Positions 7,414 through 17,132 of a stretch of 64,000 nt of DNA are shown in pieces. How positions within the stretch are numbered: position 1 is the first letter of the stretch; each line of letters starts with the position of its first letter. The notes beneath the pieces were generated by a model. That model was not told the origin of the DNA and searched no databases. It saw only the letters and a list, made by a program, of their open reading frames with translations. Source of the DNA: Oceanicaulis sp052055585 (GTDB lineage Bacteria > Pseudomonadota > Alphaproteobacteria > Caulobacterales > Maricaulaceae). A program made the position numbers and the translations under genes. The stretch spans positions 620,001 through 684,000 of the forward strand of contig NZ_CP170485.1 of assembly GCF_052055585.1 (NCBI RefSeq), written 5' to 3'.

Positions 7414-8853
7414 ATGTCAGATCGCTCTCTTTCCCTACTTGGTCTGCGCCGTCTGATGCAGGACTGGCGGCAGACATCCTCCGCCCCCGCCTATCGGCAG
7501 ATCGCCAATCGTCTGCGCTTCGCCATTCTGGACGGACGGATCGGGCTGGGGGTGAGATTGCCCGGCGAGCGCCGTCTGGCGGATGAGCTGAACGTGGCGC
7601 GGATCACCGTGTCCCAGGCCTATGACCTGTTGCGTTCCGACGGTTTTCTTGAAAGCGGGCAGGGGCGTGGTTCGGTGACCGCGCTGCCGGATGGCGCGGA
7701 GGCGCTGCAAGAGGGTGCGAGCACGGAAAAGGGCCTGATGGATCTGGCTGCGGCGACAACCCGCGCGCATCCCGATCTCGCGCCCGCCTATCGCAAGGCG
7801 ATGGAGCATTTGCCCGCGCTCTTGCCCCATTCGGGTTACGAGATGCGCGGCGAGATTGGCCTGCGTCGGGTGCTGGCCGAACGCTATGCCGAAATTGGCG
7901 TGGCGAGCTCGCCTGATCAGCTTCTGATTTCCCAGGGCGCCCAGCACGGTCTGGTGCTGCTGATCCGCGCCTTCCTCAAGCCGGGCGATCAGGTGGCGGT
8001 GGACCTGCCCAGCTATCCCAATGCGCTTGAGGCCTTTCACCAGGCGGGCGTGCAGATGCGCGGCTATCCTGTGACCGAGGATGGCTGGTCGGTGACCGAG
8101 CTGGAGCGCGATCTGGCGCAGGGCCGTTACAAGATGGCGTATCTGATCGCCGACCATCACAACCCCACTGGGCAGGTGATGAGCGCAGACGCCCGCGTCC
8201 GGCTCGCCCGCGCCGCCAAGCGCGGCGGGGCGCTCTTGGTCCTTGATGAATGCGTGCGCGAGCTGTGGCGCGATGCCCCGCCGCCCGCTCAGGACCCGCC
8301 CGCTCATTATCGCGCGCCTGTGGTGCGGCTGGGATCCGCCAGCAAGGTGTTCTGGGGCGGCTTGCGCACGGGCTGGATTGCGGCGGACCGGCGCATCATC
8401 GATCAGGTGCACGCCGCCCGCTCGTCGATTGATCTGGGCGGACCGCCGCTGGAACAGATCACCACGCGCATCCTCTATGAGGATTTCCCCGACGCGGTTG
8501 AGCGTCAGCGCGCGCACTTGCGAGACGAGCACGCCTTTCTGAGCGCCGAGATCGTCCGGCGCTTTCCGGACTGGGCCAGCCTGACGGTCAAAGGCGGCAT
8601 GTCGCTCTGGCTACGCCTGCCCCAGCCTGTCAGCACCGAGCTGTCGGCGGCGGCGCGGGATCTGGGAGTGAAGCTGGAGCCGGGGCCGCGCTTTTTCCTG
8701 CAGCAGGGCGGGGCGCATCATCTGCGCCTGCCTTTCAGCCGGGACCGGGATTTCATGGTTCAGGCGCTGGACCGGCTGGAGCAGGCCTGGGGGCATGTGT
8801 GCTCAGGTCAGCGGGCCGGCTCTGAGGCGCGCGTGACGGCGCCGGTCTTCTAG
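7414..8853 (+). CDS. MocR/PdxR-type PLP-dependent transcriptional regulator
   Basis: 479-residue fusion of a GntR winged helix to a fold-type I aminotransferase. The HTH spans about residues 17-80 (APAYRQIANRLRFAILDGRI, LPGERRLADELNVARITVSQAYDLL). The aminotransferase domain keeps the NPTG loop (DHHNPTGQ) and the PLP lysine region GSASKVFWGGLRTGWI. It presumably controls the divergent yczE gene through the palindrome between them and may repress itself. PLP-linked effector unknown. It is less likely a true PdxR, since no pdxS/pdxT genes are nearby. Stop shared with the convergent methyltransferase (CTAG). Confidence 0.92.
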   Translation: MSDRSLSLLGLRRLMQDWRQTSSAPAYRQIANRLRFAILDGRIGLGVRLPGERRLADELNVARITVSQAYDLLRSDGFLESGQGRGSVTALPDGAEALQEGASTEKGLMDLAAATTRAHPDLAPAYRKAMEHLPALLPHSGYEMRGEIGLRRVLAERYAEIGVASSPDQLLISQGAQHGLVLLIRAFLKPGDQVAVDLPSYPNALEAFHQAGVQMRGYPVTEDGWSVTELERDLAQGRYKMAYLIADHHNPTGQVMSADARVRLARAAKRGGALLVLDECVRELWRDAPPPAQDPPAHYRAPVVRLGSASKVFWGGLRTGWIAADRRIIDQVHAARSSIDLGGPPLEQITTRILYEDFPDAVERQRAHLRDEHAFLSAEIVRRFPDWASLTVKGGMSLWLRLPQPVSTELSAAARDLGVKLEPGPRFFLQQGGAHHLRLPFSRDRDFMVQALDRLEQAWGHVCSGQRAGSEARVTAPVF

Positions 8854-9683
8854 CGCGATGCGGTCATCGGTTTGACGGCGGTAAAGACGAAGACGCCGCA
8901 GACATCATTGGTCAGAAGGCCGTGATAGGCCGACAGGATCAGGCGCATGCTGGCGTCTTCAAAGCCTGCATCGGTCAGGTCCTGCACAAAATCCCAGCCC
9001 GGAATGGCGAAGACCAGGCTGCCTTCGTCGGGGCGCGTGGGATTGCCGTGATATTCCGGTTCCATCAGATGCTCGACGCCGTCCGGCCCCAACCGCGCTT
9101 TCTGGATGCGGGTGGGGCTGCCCATGTGGAAGGGCACGGTGCCGACGAATAATCCACCCGGTTTGAGAATGCGCGCCGCTTCTTTCAGGGCTGCATCCAG
9201 ATCGGGGACATGCTCGAGCACCTCGCAGCTGACATAGGCGTCAAAGCTGTCATCCTTGAAGCTGAAATTCTGGATGTCCTGATGCATCAGGCCCGGATGC
9301 GCGCTGCGGTCCTCGGCCGTGGGCAGAAATTCCGACCCCACAAAGCGCGGGAAATGGTCGCGCAGTCGCGCGGCGAACGGCGACAGGCTTTCCGAGGCGT
9401 AGACGTCCAGTTTCTCTTCCCGGCCACACGCATAGGTGCGCAGCACGTGCAGGACGGCGCGCGTGCGAGAATTGCTGGAGTGCGCGACCAGGCTTTCACG
9501 CAGATTCTCACGATTGAAGTCGATCTGATCCGGCGGGGTTGGCCCCAGATAGGGATCGTTCAGCCCCTGTTCGGCGATGCGCTGGATGGCGTGATCGCGC
9601 ATGGCTTCAAGGCGTGAACGCCATTGCGGGAAGAAGCTCGACCATTCGTCCTGCGTGCGAAAGCCCAGTTCAAGATAGTCCAT
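8850..9683 (-). CDS. Class I SAM-dependent methyltransferase
   Basis: 277-residue cytosolic methyltransferase. A ~120-residue N-terminal helical part precedes a Methyltransf_11-type core: DVYASESLSPFAARL (an unusual motif I, lacking the usual GxGxG), HQDIQNFSFKDDSFDAYVSCEVLEHVPD (motif II/III) and AARILKPGGLFVGTVPF (motif post III). The variant motif I and the GSEFLPTAEDRS stretch resemble methyltransferases linked to glycan or polysaccharide loci. Substrate unknown. It stands alone and shares a stop with the MocR-type gene. Confidence 0.85.
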   Translation of the reverse strand: MDYLELGFRTQDEWSSFFPQWRSRLEAMRDHAIQRIAEQGLNDPYLGPTPPDQIDFNRENLRESLVAHSSNSRTRAVLHVLRTYACGREEKLDVYASESLSPFAARLRDHFPRFVGSEFLPTAEDRSAHPGLMHQDIQNFSFKDDSFDAYVSCEVLEHVPDLDAALKEAARILKPGGLFVGTVPFHMGSPTRIQKARLGPDGVEHLMEPEYHGNPTRPDEGSLVFAIPGWDFVQDLTDAGFEDASMRLILSAYHGLLTNDVCGVFVFTAVKPMTASR

Positions 9684-9828
9684 GATGATTAACCGGAGCG
9701 TTTTGCGCCTACGTGTTTGAGGCGAATGGAAGAAGCAGCGCGCAGACTAGGCGAGCTTGCGGGGGCTTACAATGACGCGAGCAGAAGCGGGGCGCCCGGA
9801 TGCAGCAATTCAGGTCAGGGGCGGGGGG

Positions 9829-11874
9829 CTACGCGCCTTCCCGCCGCCAGGCCAGAGCCAGCAGGCCCAATGCCAGAAGCGCGATCAGCAGGCCGGGGGC
9901 CAGCGGGACGGATTGGGCGTCGGTGACCAGATAGGCGTTGTTGCGCTTGAGCCCCGCCCAGTTCATGCCTGACTGGCGGGCGCGTGCATTGGTGCGCCGC
10001 AGATCAGGCAGCTCGACCGCATCCCCCAGCGTGAAGATGCCGCCATCACTGGACTCCACCAGCGCGGCGAACCCTTCGGGGTTCGGGCGCAGATCGCGGT
10101 ATTCCAGCGGGTTGAGGGGGCCGGACGCTGTCACGGTCGTCAGATCGCCTGAGCGCAGGCGGACAAGGCCCTGCTCGCGCGCGGTCATCCGCTCTGTGTA
10201 GACCCCCAGCCCGGTCTCATCCATTTCAACACTGTCCTGTGCGCCAGACAGCCATTCGATCTCAAGCTCGGGCACGTCGTCAGACAGGGTGTTGCGGGTG
10301 ACTTCCAGCTCGCCATTGACGACGCGGGCGCTCAGCCGCTCTTCATCAAGCTCGGGCTCGCCCATCAGCCAGTGCGCCACCCGGCGGAAGAGTTCATCAT
10401 GGGGGCCGCCGCCCTCATAGCCGCGCGCCCATAGCCAGGCCTGATCGGACAACAGGATCGCCGCGCGCCCCTGTCCTTCATGGGACAGGGTCAATAGCGG
10501 ATCGCCATTGGGGGCTTCCAGAACGGTTTCGCCCGAGAGCGGCCGCGCGCCAATGCGGCGGAACCAGGGGCCCCATTCGCTTTCGCCGGACAACATGGGA
10601 CGGGTGACGGGATGGCGTTCGCCGATCTCGCTGATCTGCGGGATGAAGCTTTCCTCGCTGATCTGGCCGGTGGGCGCGGCGGGTAGCACGCTCGCCAGCG
10701 GGGAGCGCGCCACGCTTTCAGGCCCGGCGAAGGGCGGGCCGGTGGTGACCAGAAGCGCGCCGCCGTTTTCGACATAATTGGCGATGTTGTCGAAATAGAG
10801 CGGGCGCAGGATGCCGCGACGGCGATAGCGGTCAAAGATGACGAGATCAAACTCATCAAGGCTCAGCTGAAACAGCTCGAAGACCGGAAAGGCGATCAGC
10901 GCCAGCTCGTTGGCGGGGACGCTGTCATCCTTGTCCAGCGGGCGCAGAATGGTGAAGTGCACCAGATCAACGCTGGGGTCGGATTTGAGAAGATTGCGCC
11001 AGGCGCGCGCGCCGTTATGGGGCTCGCCGGTGACCAGCAGCACACGCAGTCGATCCCGCACCCCGGTGACATTGACCGCGGCGCGGTTGTTGATGAGGGA
11101 CAATTCGCCCTGACCCGGCTCCACCTCGATCTCGACCACATTCGGACCGCGATTGGCGATCTCGGCCTGAACCGTGACGTCCTGCCCAATCTGGACGCGA
11201 GCGCTGATCGGGTCGCCGCCATCCACATAGAGATTGACCATGGCGGTGCCGGTGGCCGCGCCCTCATCCTCGACCCGCAAGGTGAAGCTGACCGGGTCGC
11301 CCACAAGGCCATAGCGCGGCGCCTGTGAGACAATGAGGCGACGGTCGCGCGCAGTCGGGTCGCCGGTGAGGAAGTGATGGACCGGCGCTTCAAGGCCCAG
11401 AGCATCCGCATCAGGCGGGGCGTCATGGACCTGACCGTCAGAGGCGATGATCACCCCGGCCAGACGATTGCGGGGGGCTTGGGACAGGCCCTGCTGCAGG
11501 GCGCGGTTCAGCCGCGTGCCGTCTTCAGAGGTCCCGCCGCTGATCTCCACAAGGTCCAGCAGCGGATCGCTTTGCGCCAGCGCGCGCAGGGCCTCTGCGG
11601 TTTGCTCCGCTGCGCTGGCGCGCGTGCCGATCTGCATGGAAGCGCTGTCATCAGTGATCAGCACCGCCACATCGCTCAAGGGCTCGCGGGTTTCCTGCAC
11701 CAGCGCCGGGTTCAGCAAAGCGCCGGTCAGCACCAGTCCGGTCAAAGCGCGCCAGAGCCAGCCCTTGAGGCCACGCGCCAGCGCAAAGAGCGCAACACCA
11801 AGCGCCAGTGCGCCCAGCCCATAGGCGAGCACGGGCGGCACAAGCGGGGAGAAGGAGAGCGTTACGGCGTCCAT
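9829..11874 (-). CDS. vWA-like/amidotransferase-like membrane protein, last gene of MoxR operon
   Basis: 681-residue envelope protein. Two N-terminal membrane helices (~residues 10-55), then a vWA-like region whose metal-site motif is DDSAS (a DxSxS match) in VLITDDSASMQIG, a beta-rich middle, a region resembling a glutamine-amidotransferase-like fold (DLVIFDRYRRRG, YVENGGALLVTTGPPF), and one C-terminal helix (PGLLIALLALGLLALAW) ending in RREGA. ATG at 11874 overlaps the upstream stop as ATGA; the TTG one codon earlier is rejected. Fourth gene of the moxR-DUF58-DUF4159 operon, so likely a chaperone-like envelope complex partner. No enzyme activity is claimed. Confidence 0.82.
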   Translation of the reverse strand: MDAVTLSFSPLVPPVLAYGLGALALGVALFALARGLKGWLWRALTGLVLTGALLNPALVQETREPLSDVAVLITDDSASMQIGTRASAAEQTAEALRALAQSDPLLDLVEISGGTSEDGTRLNRALQQGLSQAPRNRLAGVIIASDGQVHDAPPDADALGLEAPVHHFLTGDPTARDRRLIVSQAPRYGLVGDPVSFTLRVEDEGAATGTAMVNLYVDGGDPISARVQIGQDVTVQAEIANRGPNVVEIEVEPGQGELSLINNRAAVNVTGVRDRLRVLLVTGEPHNGARAWRNLLKSDPSVDLVHFTILRPLDKDDSVPANELALIAFPVFELFQLSLDEFDLVIFDRYRRRGILRPLYFDNIANYVENGGALLVTTGPPFAGPESVARSPLASVLPAAPTGQISEESFIPQISEIGERHPVTRPMLSGESEWGPWFRRIGARPLSGETVLEAPNGDPLLTLSHEGQGRAAILLSDQAWLWARGYEGGGPHDELFRRVAHWLMGEPELDEERLSARVVNGELEVTRNTLSDDVPELEIEWLSGAQDSVEMDETGLGVYTERMTAREQGLVRLRSGDLTTVTASGPLNPLEYRDLRPNPEGFAALVESSDGGIFTLGDAVELPDLRRTNARARQSGMNWAGLKRNNAYLVTDAQSVPLAPGLLIALLALGLLALAWRREGA

Positions 11875-14591
11875 CAATCCTGTCCCAGTCGCTGCAGAAT
11901 GGCGGGCACGTGGACCTGGTCGGCCTTGTAGTTGCCGGTCAGGGAATACATGGCGAGATTGACCCCGAAACGGATGGCCAGCTCGCGCTGGCGCGGTCCG
12001 CCCTCAACCGGGGCGAGGGGGCGGCCCTGCTCGTCAATGGCCCAGGCCGCGGCCCAGTCGGCGGATCCGATCACAACGGAAGACGCGCCGTCCCGGCCCG
12101 AGCTTTCAGGGTTGGCCTCAACCCAGATCGCCGTGTCGGGATAGCGGCCGGGAAACTCGCTCAACAGATAGAAGGTCCGGCCCAGAACATGGTCGTCGGG
12201 CATTTGCTGCAGCGGCGGGACTTCCACTGAATCCAGCACCCGCACCAGACCGGGATGGGGTGCGAGACCCCGGCCCGAGGCGCGACCGTCTCGGGTGTCA
12301 AAGACGATCAGCCCGCCGGCATTCATATAGGCGGTGACGCGCGCGGCGGCTTCGGGCGACAGCGCGGGGGCGTCCTCGGTCAGCGGCCAATAGATCATCG
12401 GATAGAACAGGATTTCGTCGGTTTCGATATCCACGCCCACGGGAGCAACCGGCTCAACCGCGCTGCGGCGCGTACTTTCGCGCGACAGGCCCGCAAGGCC
12501 CGCGCGGCTGATATCGTCAATGCGCGCATCGCCGGTCAGCACATAGGCGAGGCGCACTTCCAGCGCCTGTTGTTCAATGTCCTGAACGCTTTGCGCCTGA
12601 GCGTCAGACGGCAGAGCGCCGAGGCCCAGCACGGCGGCAAGCGCCAGCGCGCCGAAATTGCGGGTTGCGAAGGGCAGGCGACCTGACAGGAACAGGGTGA
12701 TCAGGCCATCCAGGCACAGAAGGATCAGGGCGAGGCTCAAAAGCGGACCGGCCAGACGGGTCTCGATCCCGCCCGCGCCGGTGCGATAGGTGGCGCCGGG
12801 CAGGTCGCGCGCGATCAGCGCCAGACGGTCGCCGGGCTGCATCACATTGAGCGCCGCGCTGGCCGCGCCGAGCGTCCAGATGCCCGGCGGGGTGGTCGCG
12901 CTGGCGCGTGCGGTGGTGAAGGCGTCCGCCGCAATCATCTCGGCCTGGGTGGAGGGTTCGGTCAGCAGGCCATCGGCGTTGAGCTGACGTTCCAGCCCCC
13001 AGGCGCCGCCCTGGGGCGGGGCGGGATCGGCGCCGCCGCTCAGCGACAGGACGCGTTCGAGCATGGCCGGATAGAGCCCTGACAGCGGCAAGGAGGACCA
13101 GTCCGGTCCGGCGGTGACATGGAACAGCACCACCCAGCCCTGACCATAGCGATCAGCGGTGACAAGCGGCGTGCCGTCTTCAAGACGGGCCCAGACCTTG
13201 GCGTCAAGATCGGGACCGGGCTCGGCCAGCACCTGACGGGTGATCTGCGCTTCGGTGGGAACCGGAAGCCCGGAGAACGGGCTTTCATCGGGGAAGGGCG
13301 CAAGCCCTTGCGGGGCTTCCCACGCCATCGCGCCGCCAAACAGCCGCCCGCCTTCCCGCAAGCGGACGGGCAAGAGCGGATCGGCGCGGGTGGCGAGGTT
13401 GGGGCCAGAGAAGCGAATGAGAAGCCCGCCCTCGTTGACGAATTCGGTCAGGCGGTCATCCTCGATCCGGGCATTGTCGACCATGACCAGCGCAGAGGGC
13501 TCGCTTTGCAGCAAGGTCTCAAGATCGCCGCTCACCAGCTCCGCCGAGCCGGCCAGCGCTTCGCTGGCATAGTGGTAGTCGGACAGCAGCGGCTGGCGGT
13601 CGCCGCCCGCATCAGGACGCAGCAGACCCACGCGCGGACGCCGCCAGCGGTCGCCGGTGATATGGGTCGCGCCCGCCGAAGCGAAGCGGTCCAACGTGAT
13701 GCGGGCGATCTGGTTGCGCAGATCAAGCGGCAGGCTGGCTTCAAGGTCCAGACGCTGCTCGCCCGCTTCGAAAGCCCCGTCCAGACGCGCCAACGCCTGA
13801 CCGTCTGCGCCCAGAGCAGTCAGGGCGACGGGGCGCTCGACCTCGCTGTCGGCGCGGACAAGACGCACGGTAAAGCCATCGGGCTCCACGCCCACACGGT
13901 TCAGGCCGATGGCGGTCTGATCGGGTTCGGGCAGGACGACGCTCAGGGAACCGTGAGCGTTGAGCAGCCGGGCGAGGGCGCGGTCGCCCGCGTCTTCAGA
14001 CACGCCATCACTGATCCAGACCGTGTCAAAGCGCTCGGGCGCGCCTTGCTGGCCAAGGATCGTTTCAAGGCGTTCAGCAGTGATGGCGCGGGCGGGCGGC
14101 CAGGCGCGCAGCTCATGGGCGTTCAGACGCGAGAGCGCGTTGCTGGCGGGGCCGAACTGCAGATCGGTCTGGCTGGCGGGCGCGCCGGTGAAGACCAGCA
14201 GCACGTCCCGGCCTTCGCTGCGCGCAGCGATGAGCTGGCTGCGGGCCTGGGCCTGCATGTCCGGCCAGCCCGGCGCCGAGCGCCAACCGTCGTCAACGAG
14301 CAGCAGGAGCGGGCGGTCCGAATTGATCTCGGTTTCGGGGCTGAGGATCGGACGCGCCAGCGCCAGCACGATCAGCCCCGCCATCACCAGGCGCAGCAGC
14401 AAGAGCCACCAGGGCGTTGATTGCGGGGTTTCGGGCGTCCGCGCGAGGTTCTGCAGCAAGCGCAGCGGCGCAAAGATCACCCGCGAGGGCGCAGGCGGCG
14501 TCGCGCGCAGCAGGAACCACAACAGCGGCAACACCAGCAAGGCGGCCAGCGCCCAGGGCGCGGCGAAGGCAAGCGGTCCCAATGCGATCAT
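11874..14591 (-). CDS. BatA-type/DUF4159 membrane protein
   Basis: 905 residues. Residues ~1-90 are the double-transmembrane BatA N-terminal domain (LLVLPLLWFLLRATPP...LARPIL). A vWA-like domain follows in which the metal motif is degraded (LLLLVDDGWRSAPGW). Two further helices occur around 610-660 (LSLALILLCLDGLITLF, FGALALAAVLGLGAL), then a periplasmic DUF4159 domain with FYPMIYWPLTEDAP and YMNAGGLIVFDTRDG. Starts with ATGA overlap on the DUF58 stop and ends in ATGA with the next gene. DUF4159 proteins are generally seen with MoxR and DUF58 in Alphaproteobacteria; function is unknown. Confidence 0.9.
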   Translation of the reverse strand: MIALGPLAFAAPWALAALLVLPLLWFLLRATPPAPSRVIFAPLRLLQNLARTPETPQSTPWWLLLLRLVMAGLIVLALARPILSPETEINSDRPLLLLVDDGWRSAPGWPDMQAQARSQLIAARSEGRDVLLVFTGAPASQTDLQFGPASNALSRLNAHELRAWPPARAITAERLETILGQQGAPERFDTVWISDGVSEDAGDRALARLLNAHGSLSVVLPEPDQTAIGLNRVGVEPDGFTVRLVRADSEVERPVALTALGADGQALARLDGAFEAGEQRLDLEASLPLDLRNQIARITLDRFASAGATHITGDRWRRPRVGLLRPDAGGDRQPLLSDYHYASEALAGSAELVSGDLETLLQSEPSALVMVDNARIEDDRLTEFVNEGGLLIRFSGPNLATRADPLLPVRLREGGRLFGGAMAWEAPQGLAPFPDESPFSGLPVPTEAQITRQVLAEPGPDLDAKVWARLEDGTPLVTADRYGQGWVVLFHVTAGPDWSSLPLSGLYPAMLERVLSLSGGADPAPPQGGAWGLERQLNADGLLTEPSTQAEMIAADAFTTARASATTPPGIWTLGAASAALNVMQPGDRLALIARDLPGATYRTGAGGIETRLAGPLLSLALILLCLDGLITLFLSGRLPFATRNFGALALAAVLGLGALPSDAQAQSVQDIEQQALEVRLAYVLTGDARIDDISRAGLAGLSRESTRRSAVEPVAPVGVDIETDEILFYPMIYWPLTEDAPALSPEAAARVTAYMNAGGLIVFDTRDGRASGRGLAPHPGLVRVLDSVEVPPLQQMPDDHVLGRTFYLLSEFPGRYPDTAIWVEANPESSGRDGASSVVIGSADWAAAWAIDEQGRPLAPVEGGPRQRELAIRFGVNLAMYSLTGNYKADQVHVPAILQRLGQD

Positions 14592-15475
14592 GAATGCGGC
14601 TCTGACAGGGTCTGATAGAGCGCCATGACGGCGCTTGCGGCGGGACGATCGGTGCGATGGGTGATCAGGCGCCAGCCATATTGGCGTGACAGGTCCGCCA
14701 GTTCTGCGCCGTGACGGGCCCAGGCCTCGCGATAGGCGGTGCGGGCGTCTTCGGCGCGGCCAAACAGCAGACTGTCGCCGCTGGTCGCGGCTTCAAAGCG
14801 GGTGCGGCCCTTGAAGGGGAAATCCTCTTCGGCCGGATCGACAATGCGCAACAGCGCGCCGCCTGCGCCCTGAGCAGCGAAGCGATTGAGACGGGCGCGC
14901 CAGGTTTCGACCGGATCGAGGAAATCACTGGCGATCACAAGGCGCGCATGACGGGGCAGGTCGGCGGCTTCAACATGCTCGACCGGGCCTTCGCCCAGCG
15001 CCAGTGCGCGGCTGACGGTTTCCAGCCCCTGCCGGCCCGAGCGGGCGCGTCCGGTTTCGCCCCGCACGGACAGGCGCTCGCCACCGCGGTTGAGCAGGCT
15101 CGCAATCGCCATCAGGCAGACCGAGGCGCGTTCCTTCTTGATAGGCAGGCCGCGCGAATGAAGCTGCATGCCCGCGGACCCGTCGCGCCAGAAATAGACG
15201 GCGTTCGCCGCCTCCCATTCCACTTCGCGGATATAGAGATGATCGCCCTGGGCCGAGCGGCGCCAGTCGACAAAGCGCGCGCCATCCTCGGGCCGGTGGT
15301 GGCGATACTGCCAGAAGGTTTCGCCCTGACCCGCGCGGCGACGGCCATGCACGCCATGAGAGACGCTGGCGGCAATACGCTCGGCTTCCGCCAGCAGCGC
15401 CGGAAAACGCGCCGCCGCTTCCTCCGCATCATGGCGCAGGCGGGTCATATAGGTCGGGGCGGAAGCCTGGCTCAT
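14588..15475 (-). CDS. DUF58 domain-containing protein
   Basis: 295-residue protein of the DUF58 family, the conserved partner of MoxR ATPases. The family motif is clear: FWQYRHHRPEDGARFVDWRRSAQGDHLYIREVEWEAA, i.e. the (G/E)D-x-R-x-(I/V)DW-(R) core followed by the aromatic-Glu strand. The C-terminal half (HARLVIASDFLDPVETWR...) resembles a vWA fold with a degraded metal site. Soluble here, without the N-terminal helices that some DUF58 proteins have. Starts eight bases after the moxR stop, so it is in the same transcript. Confidence 0.92.
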   Translation of the reverse strand: MSQASAPTYMTRLRHDAEEAAARFPALLAEAERIAASVSHGVHGRRRAGQGETFWQYRHHRPEDGARFVDWRRSAQGDHLYIREVEWEAANAVYFWRDGSAGMQLHSRGLPIKKERASVCLMAIASLLNRGGERLSVRGETGRARSGRQGLETVSRALALGEGPVEHVEAADLPRHARLVIASDFLDPVETWRARLNRFAAQGAGGALLRIVDPAEEDFPFKGRTRFEAATSGDSLLFGRAEDARTAYREAWARHGAELADLSRQYGWRLITHRTDRPAASAVMALYQTLSEPHS

Positions 15476-15482
15476 CAGTACT

Positions 15483-16481
15483 CTAGGCGGCGGCGTGGGC
15501 GAGGCGGTCGATCAGGGCGTCCAGCTGTAAGCCCTCGGCGCGGGCGGCGAAGCTGAGCGCCATGCGGTGCTTGAGCACGGGTCCGGCCAGCGCCAGCACG
15601 TCTTCGGTGGACGGGGCGAGGCGGCCTTGCAGCAAGGCGCGGGCGCGGACGGCCAGCATCAGCGCCTGACCGGCGCGGGGACCAGGGCCCCAGCTGACGC
15701 CTTCGCGCACATCCGCATCGGTGGAGCGGTCCGGGCGGCATTGCTCCAGAAGCGACAGGATCGCATCGAGCACCTGTTCGCCGACCGGCATGGCGCGGAC
15801 GAGTTGCTGCAGGTCGAGGATTTCCTGTGCGCTGAGAACGGGTTCAGCCACGGCGTCTTCAGAGCCGGTGGTCGCCAGGAGGATGGCGCGTTCCTGATCC
15901 TTGTCGGGATAGGGCACGTCGATCTGCATCAGGAAGCGGTCAAGCTGGGCTTCGGGCAGCGGATAGGTGCCTTCCTGCTCGATCGGGTTCTGGGTCGCCA
16001 GCACGTGGAAAGGCTGGGGCAGGTCATGGCGTTCGCCCGCCACGGTGACAAAGCCTTCCTGCATGGCTTGCAGGAGCGCGGCCTGGGTGCGGGGGCTGGC
16101 GCGGTTGATCTCGTCCGCCATCAGGAGGCGACAGAAGACCGGGCCGGGGATGAAGCGGAAATGGCGTTTGCCCTCGGCATCCTGATCGAGCACTTCAGAG
16201 CCCAGAATGTCCGCTGGCATCAGGTCGGGGGTGAACTGCACCCGCTTGTCCTCAAGCCCTGTCACCACCGCCAGCGCATGCACCAGGCGGGTTTTCGCCA
16301 CCCCCGGAGGGCCGACCAGCAAGCCATGCCCGCCTGACAGGATCACTGCGAGCGACTGTTCGACCACATCATCAAGCCCGATGATGGAGCGGGCGATGGA
16401 CTGGCGAACTTCCACGAGACGCCCGGTTGCAGCGTCTGCGCGCGCTGAAAGCGCCTGTACGTCTTCCTTCGAGGTGGGCAT
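15483..16481 (-). CDS. MoxR family AAA+ ATPase
   Basis: 332-residue AAA+ ATPase of the MoxR clade, thought to act as a chaperone for vWA-containing partners. Walker A is GPPGVAKT (~residues 55-62), Walker B LLMADEIN, sensor LATQNPIEQEGTYPLPEAQLDRF. The start at MPTSKEDV is fixed by AAGGA about ten bases upstream; an open frame continues further upstream but is not protein-like and runs antisense to the DUF1285 gene. First gene of the four-gene leftward operon. Divergent from the DUF1285 gene with 66 bases between starts, where both promoters must lie. Confidence 0.95.
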   Translation of the reverse strand: MPTSKEDVQALSARADAATGRLVEVRQSIARSIIGLDDVVEQSLAVILSGGHGLLVGPPGVAKTRLVHALAVVTGLEDKRVQFTPDLMPADILGSEVLDQDAEGKRHFRFIPGPVFCRLLMADEINRASPRTQAALLQAMQEGFVTVAGERHDLPQPFHVLATQNPIEQEGTYPLPEAQLDRFLMQIDVPYPDKDQERAILLATTGSEDAVAEPVLSAQEILDLQQLVRAMPVGEQVLDAILSLLEQCRPDRSTDADVREGVSWGPGPRAGQALMLAVRARALLQGRLAPSTEDVLALAGPVLKHRMALSFAARAEGLQLDALIDRLAHAAA

Positions 16482-16547
16482 CGGCTTACATCCTTGAACG
16501 AGGCAGTTTTCTGATCTCAAACATGGCCGCAGCCAGAGGAGGTGTCC

Positions 16548-17132
16548 ATGGGCGCACCGAAGTCTGAACAAGATGCAATGCAGTCGCTGCTCTCGGCGGC
16601 GCAGGCGATCGACACCGCAGACGGCTATCCCCCGGTAGACAAATGGGAGCCTGATTTCTGCGGTGAGATGGATCTGGTCATCCGTCGCGATGGCAGCTGG
16701 TGGCATGAGGGCGCGCGGATCGGGCGCGAAAAACTGATCCGCCTGTTCGCCCGCATTCTGAGAAAAGACGAGAACGGCAAGACCTATCTCGTCACGCCGG
16801 TGGAGAAGATCGAGATCAAGGTCGAGGCCGCGCCCTTCCTGGCCGTGCGGGTGGATCGCACCGGCGAGGGCAAGGATCAGAATCTGGGTTTCCTGACCAA
16901 TCTTGATGACGCGGTGATCGCCGGGCCTGAACACCCGATCCGGGTGGAGACGGGCGAGGATGGCGAACCGGACCCTTATGTGCATGTGCGCGGACGGCTG
17001 GAAGCGCTGATCACGCGCGCTGCCTTCTATGATCTCGTGGAGTTCGCCGAACGCGGCGAGGACGAGACTGGCGAGCCTTGCATGGGCGTCTGGAGCCGCG
17101 GCGTGTTCTTTCCGCTGGGCCCTGTCGCATGA
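16548..17132 (+). CDS. DUF1285 family protein
   Basis: 194-residue cytosolic protein. The family pattern is visible in FCGEMDLVIRRDGSWWHEGARIGREKLIRLFARILRKD and YLVTPVEKIEIKVEAAPFLAV; structures in the family show a two-domain fold of unknown function. ATG at 16548 is taken because AGGAGG ends five bases before it; a GTG two codons earlier overlaps that site. First gene of a coupled operon with NUDIX, a small membrane protein and cca. Confidence 0.9.
   Translation: MGAPKSEQDAMQSLLSAAQAIDTADGYPPVDKWEPDFCGEMDLVIRRDGSWWHEGARIGREKLIRLFARILRKDENGKTYLVTPVEKIEIKVEAAPFLAVRVDRTGEGKDQNLGFLTNLDDAVIAGPEHPIRVETGEDGEPDPYVHVRGRLEALITRAAFYDLVEFAERGEDETGEPCMGVWSRGVFFPLGPVA

Noticed and set aside
13119..14420. 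433-codon antisense frame over the DUF4159 gene
   Set aside because: Opposite a coupled operon gene with clear domains; composition (Gln/Gly/Arg-rich) reflects GC-rich codon complementarity.
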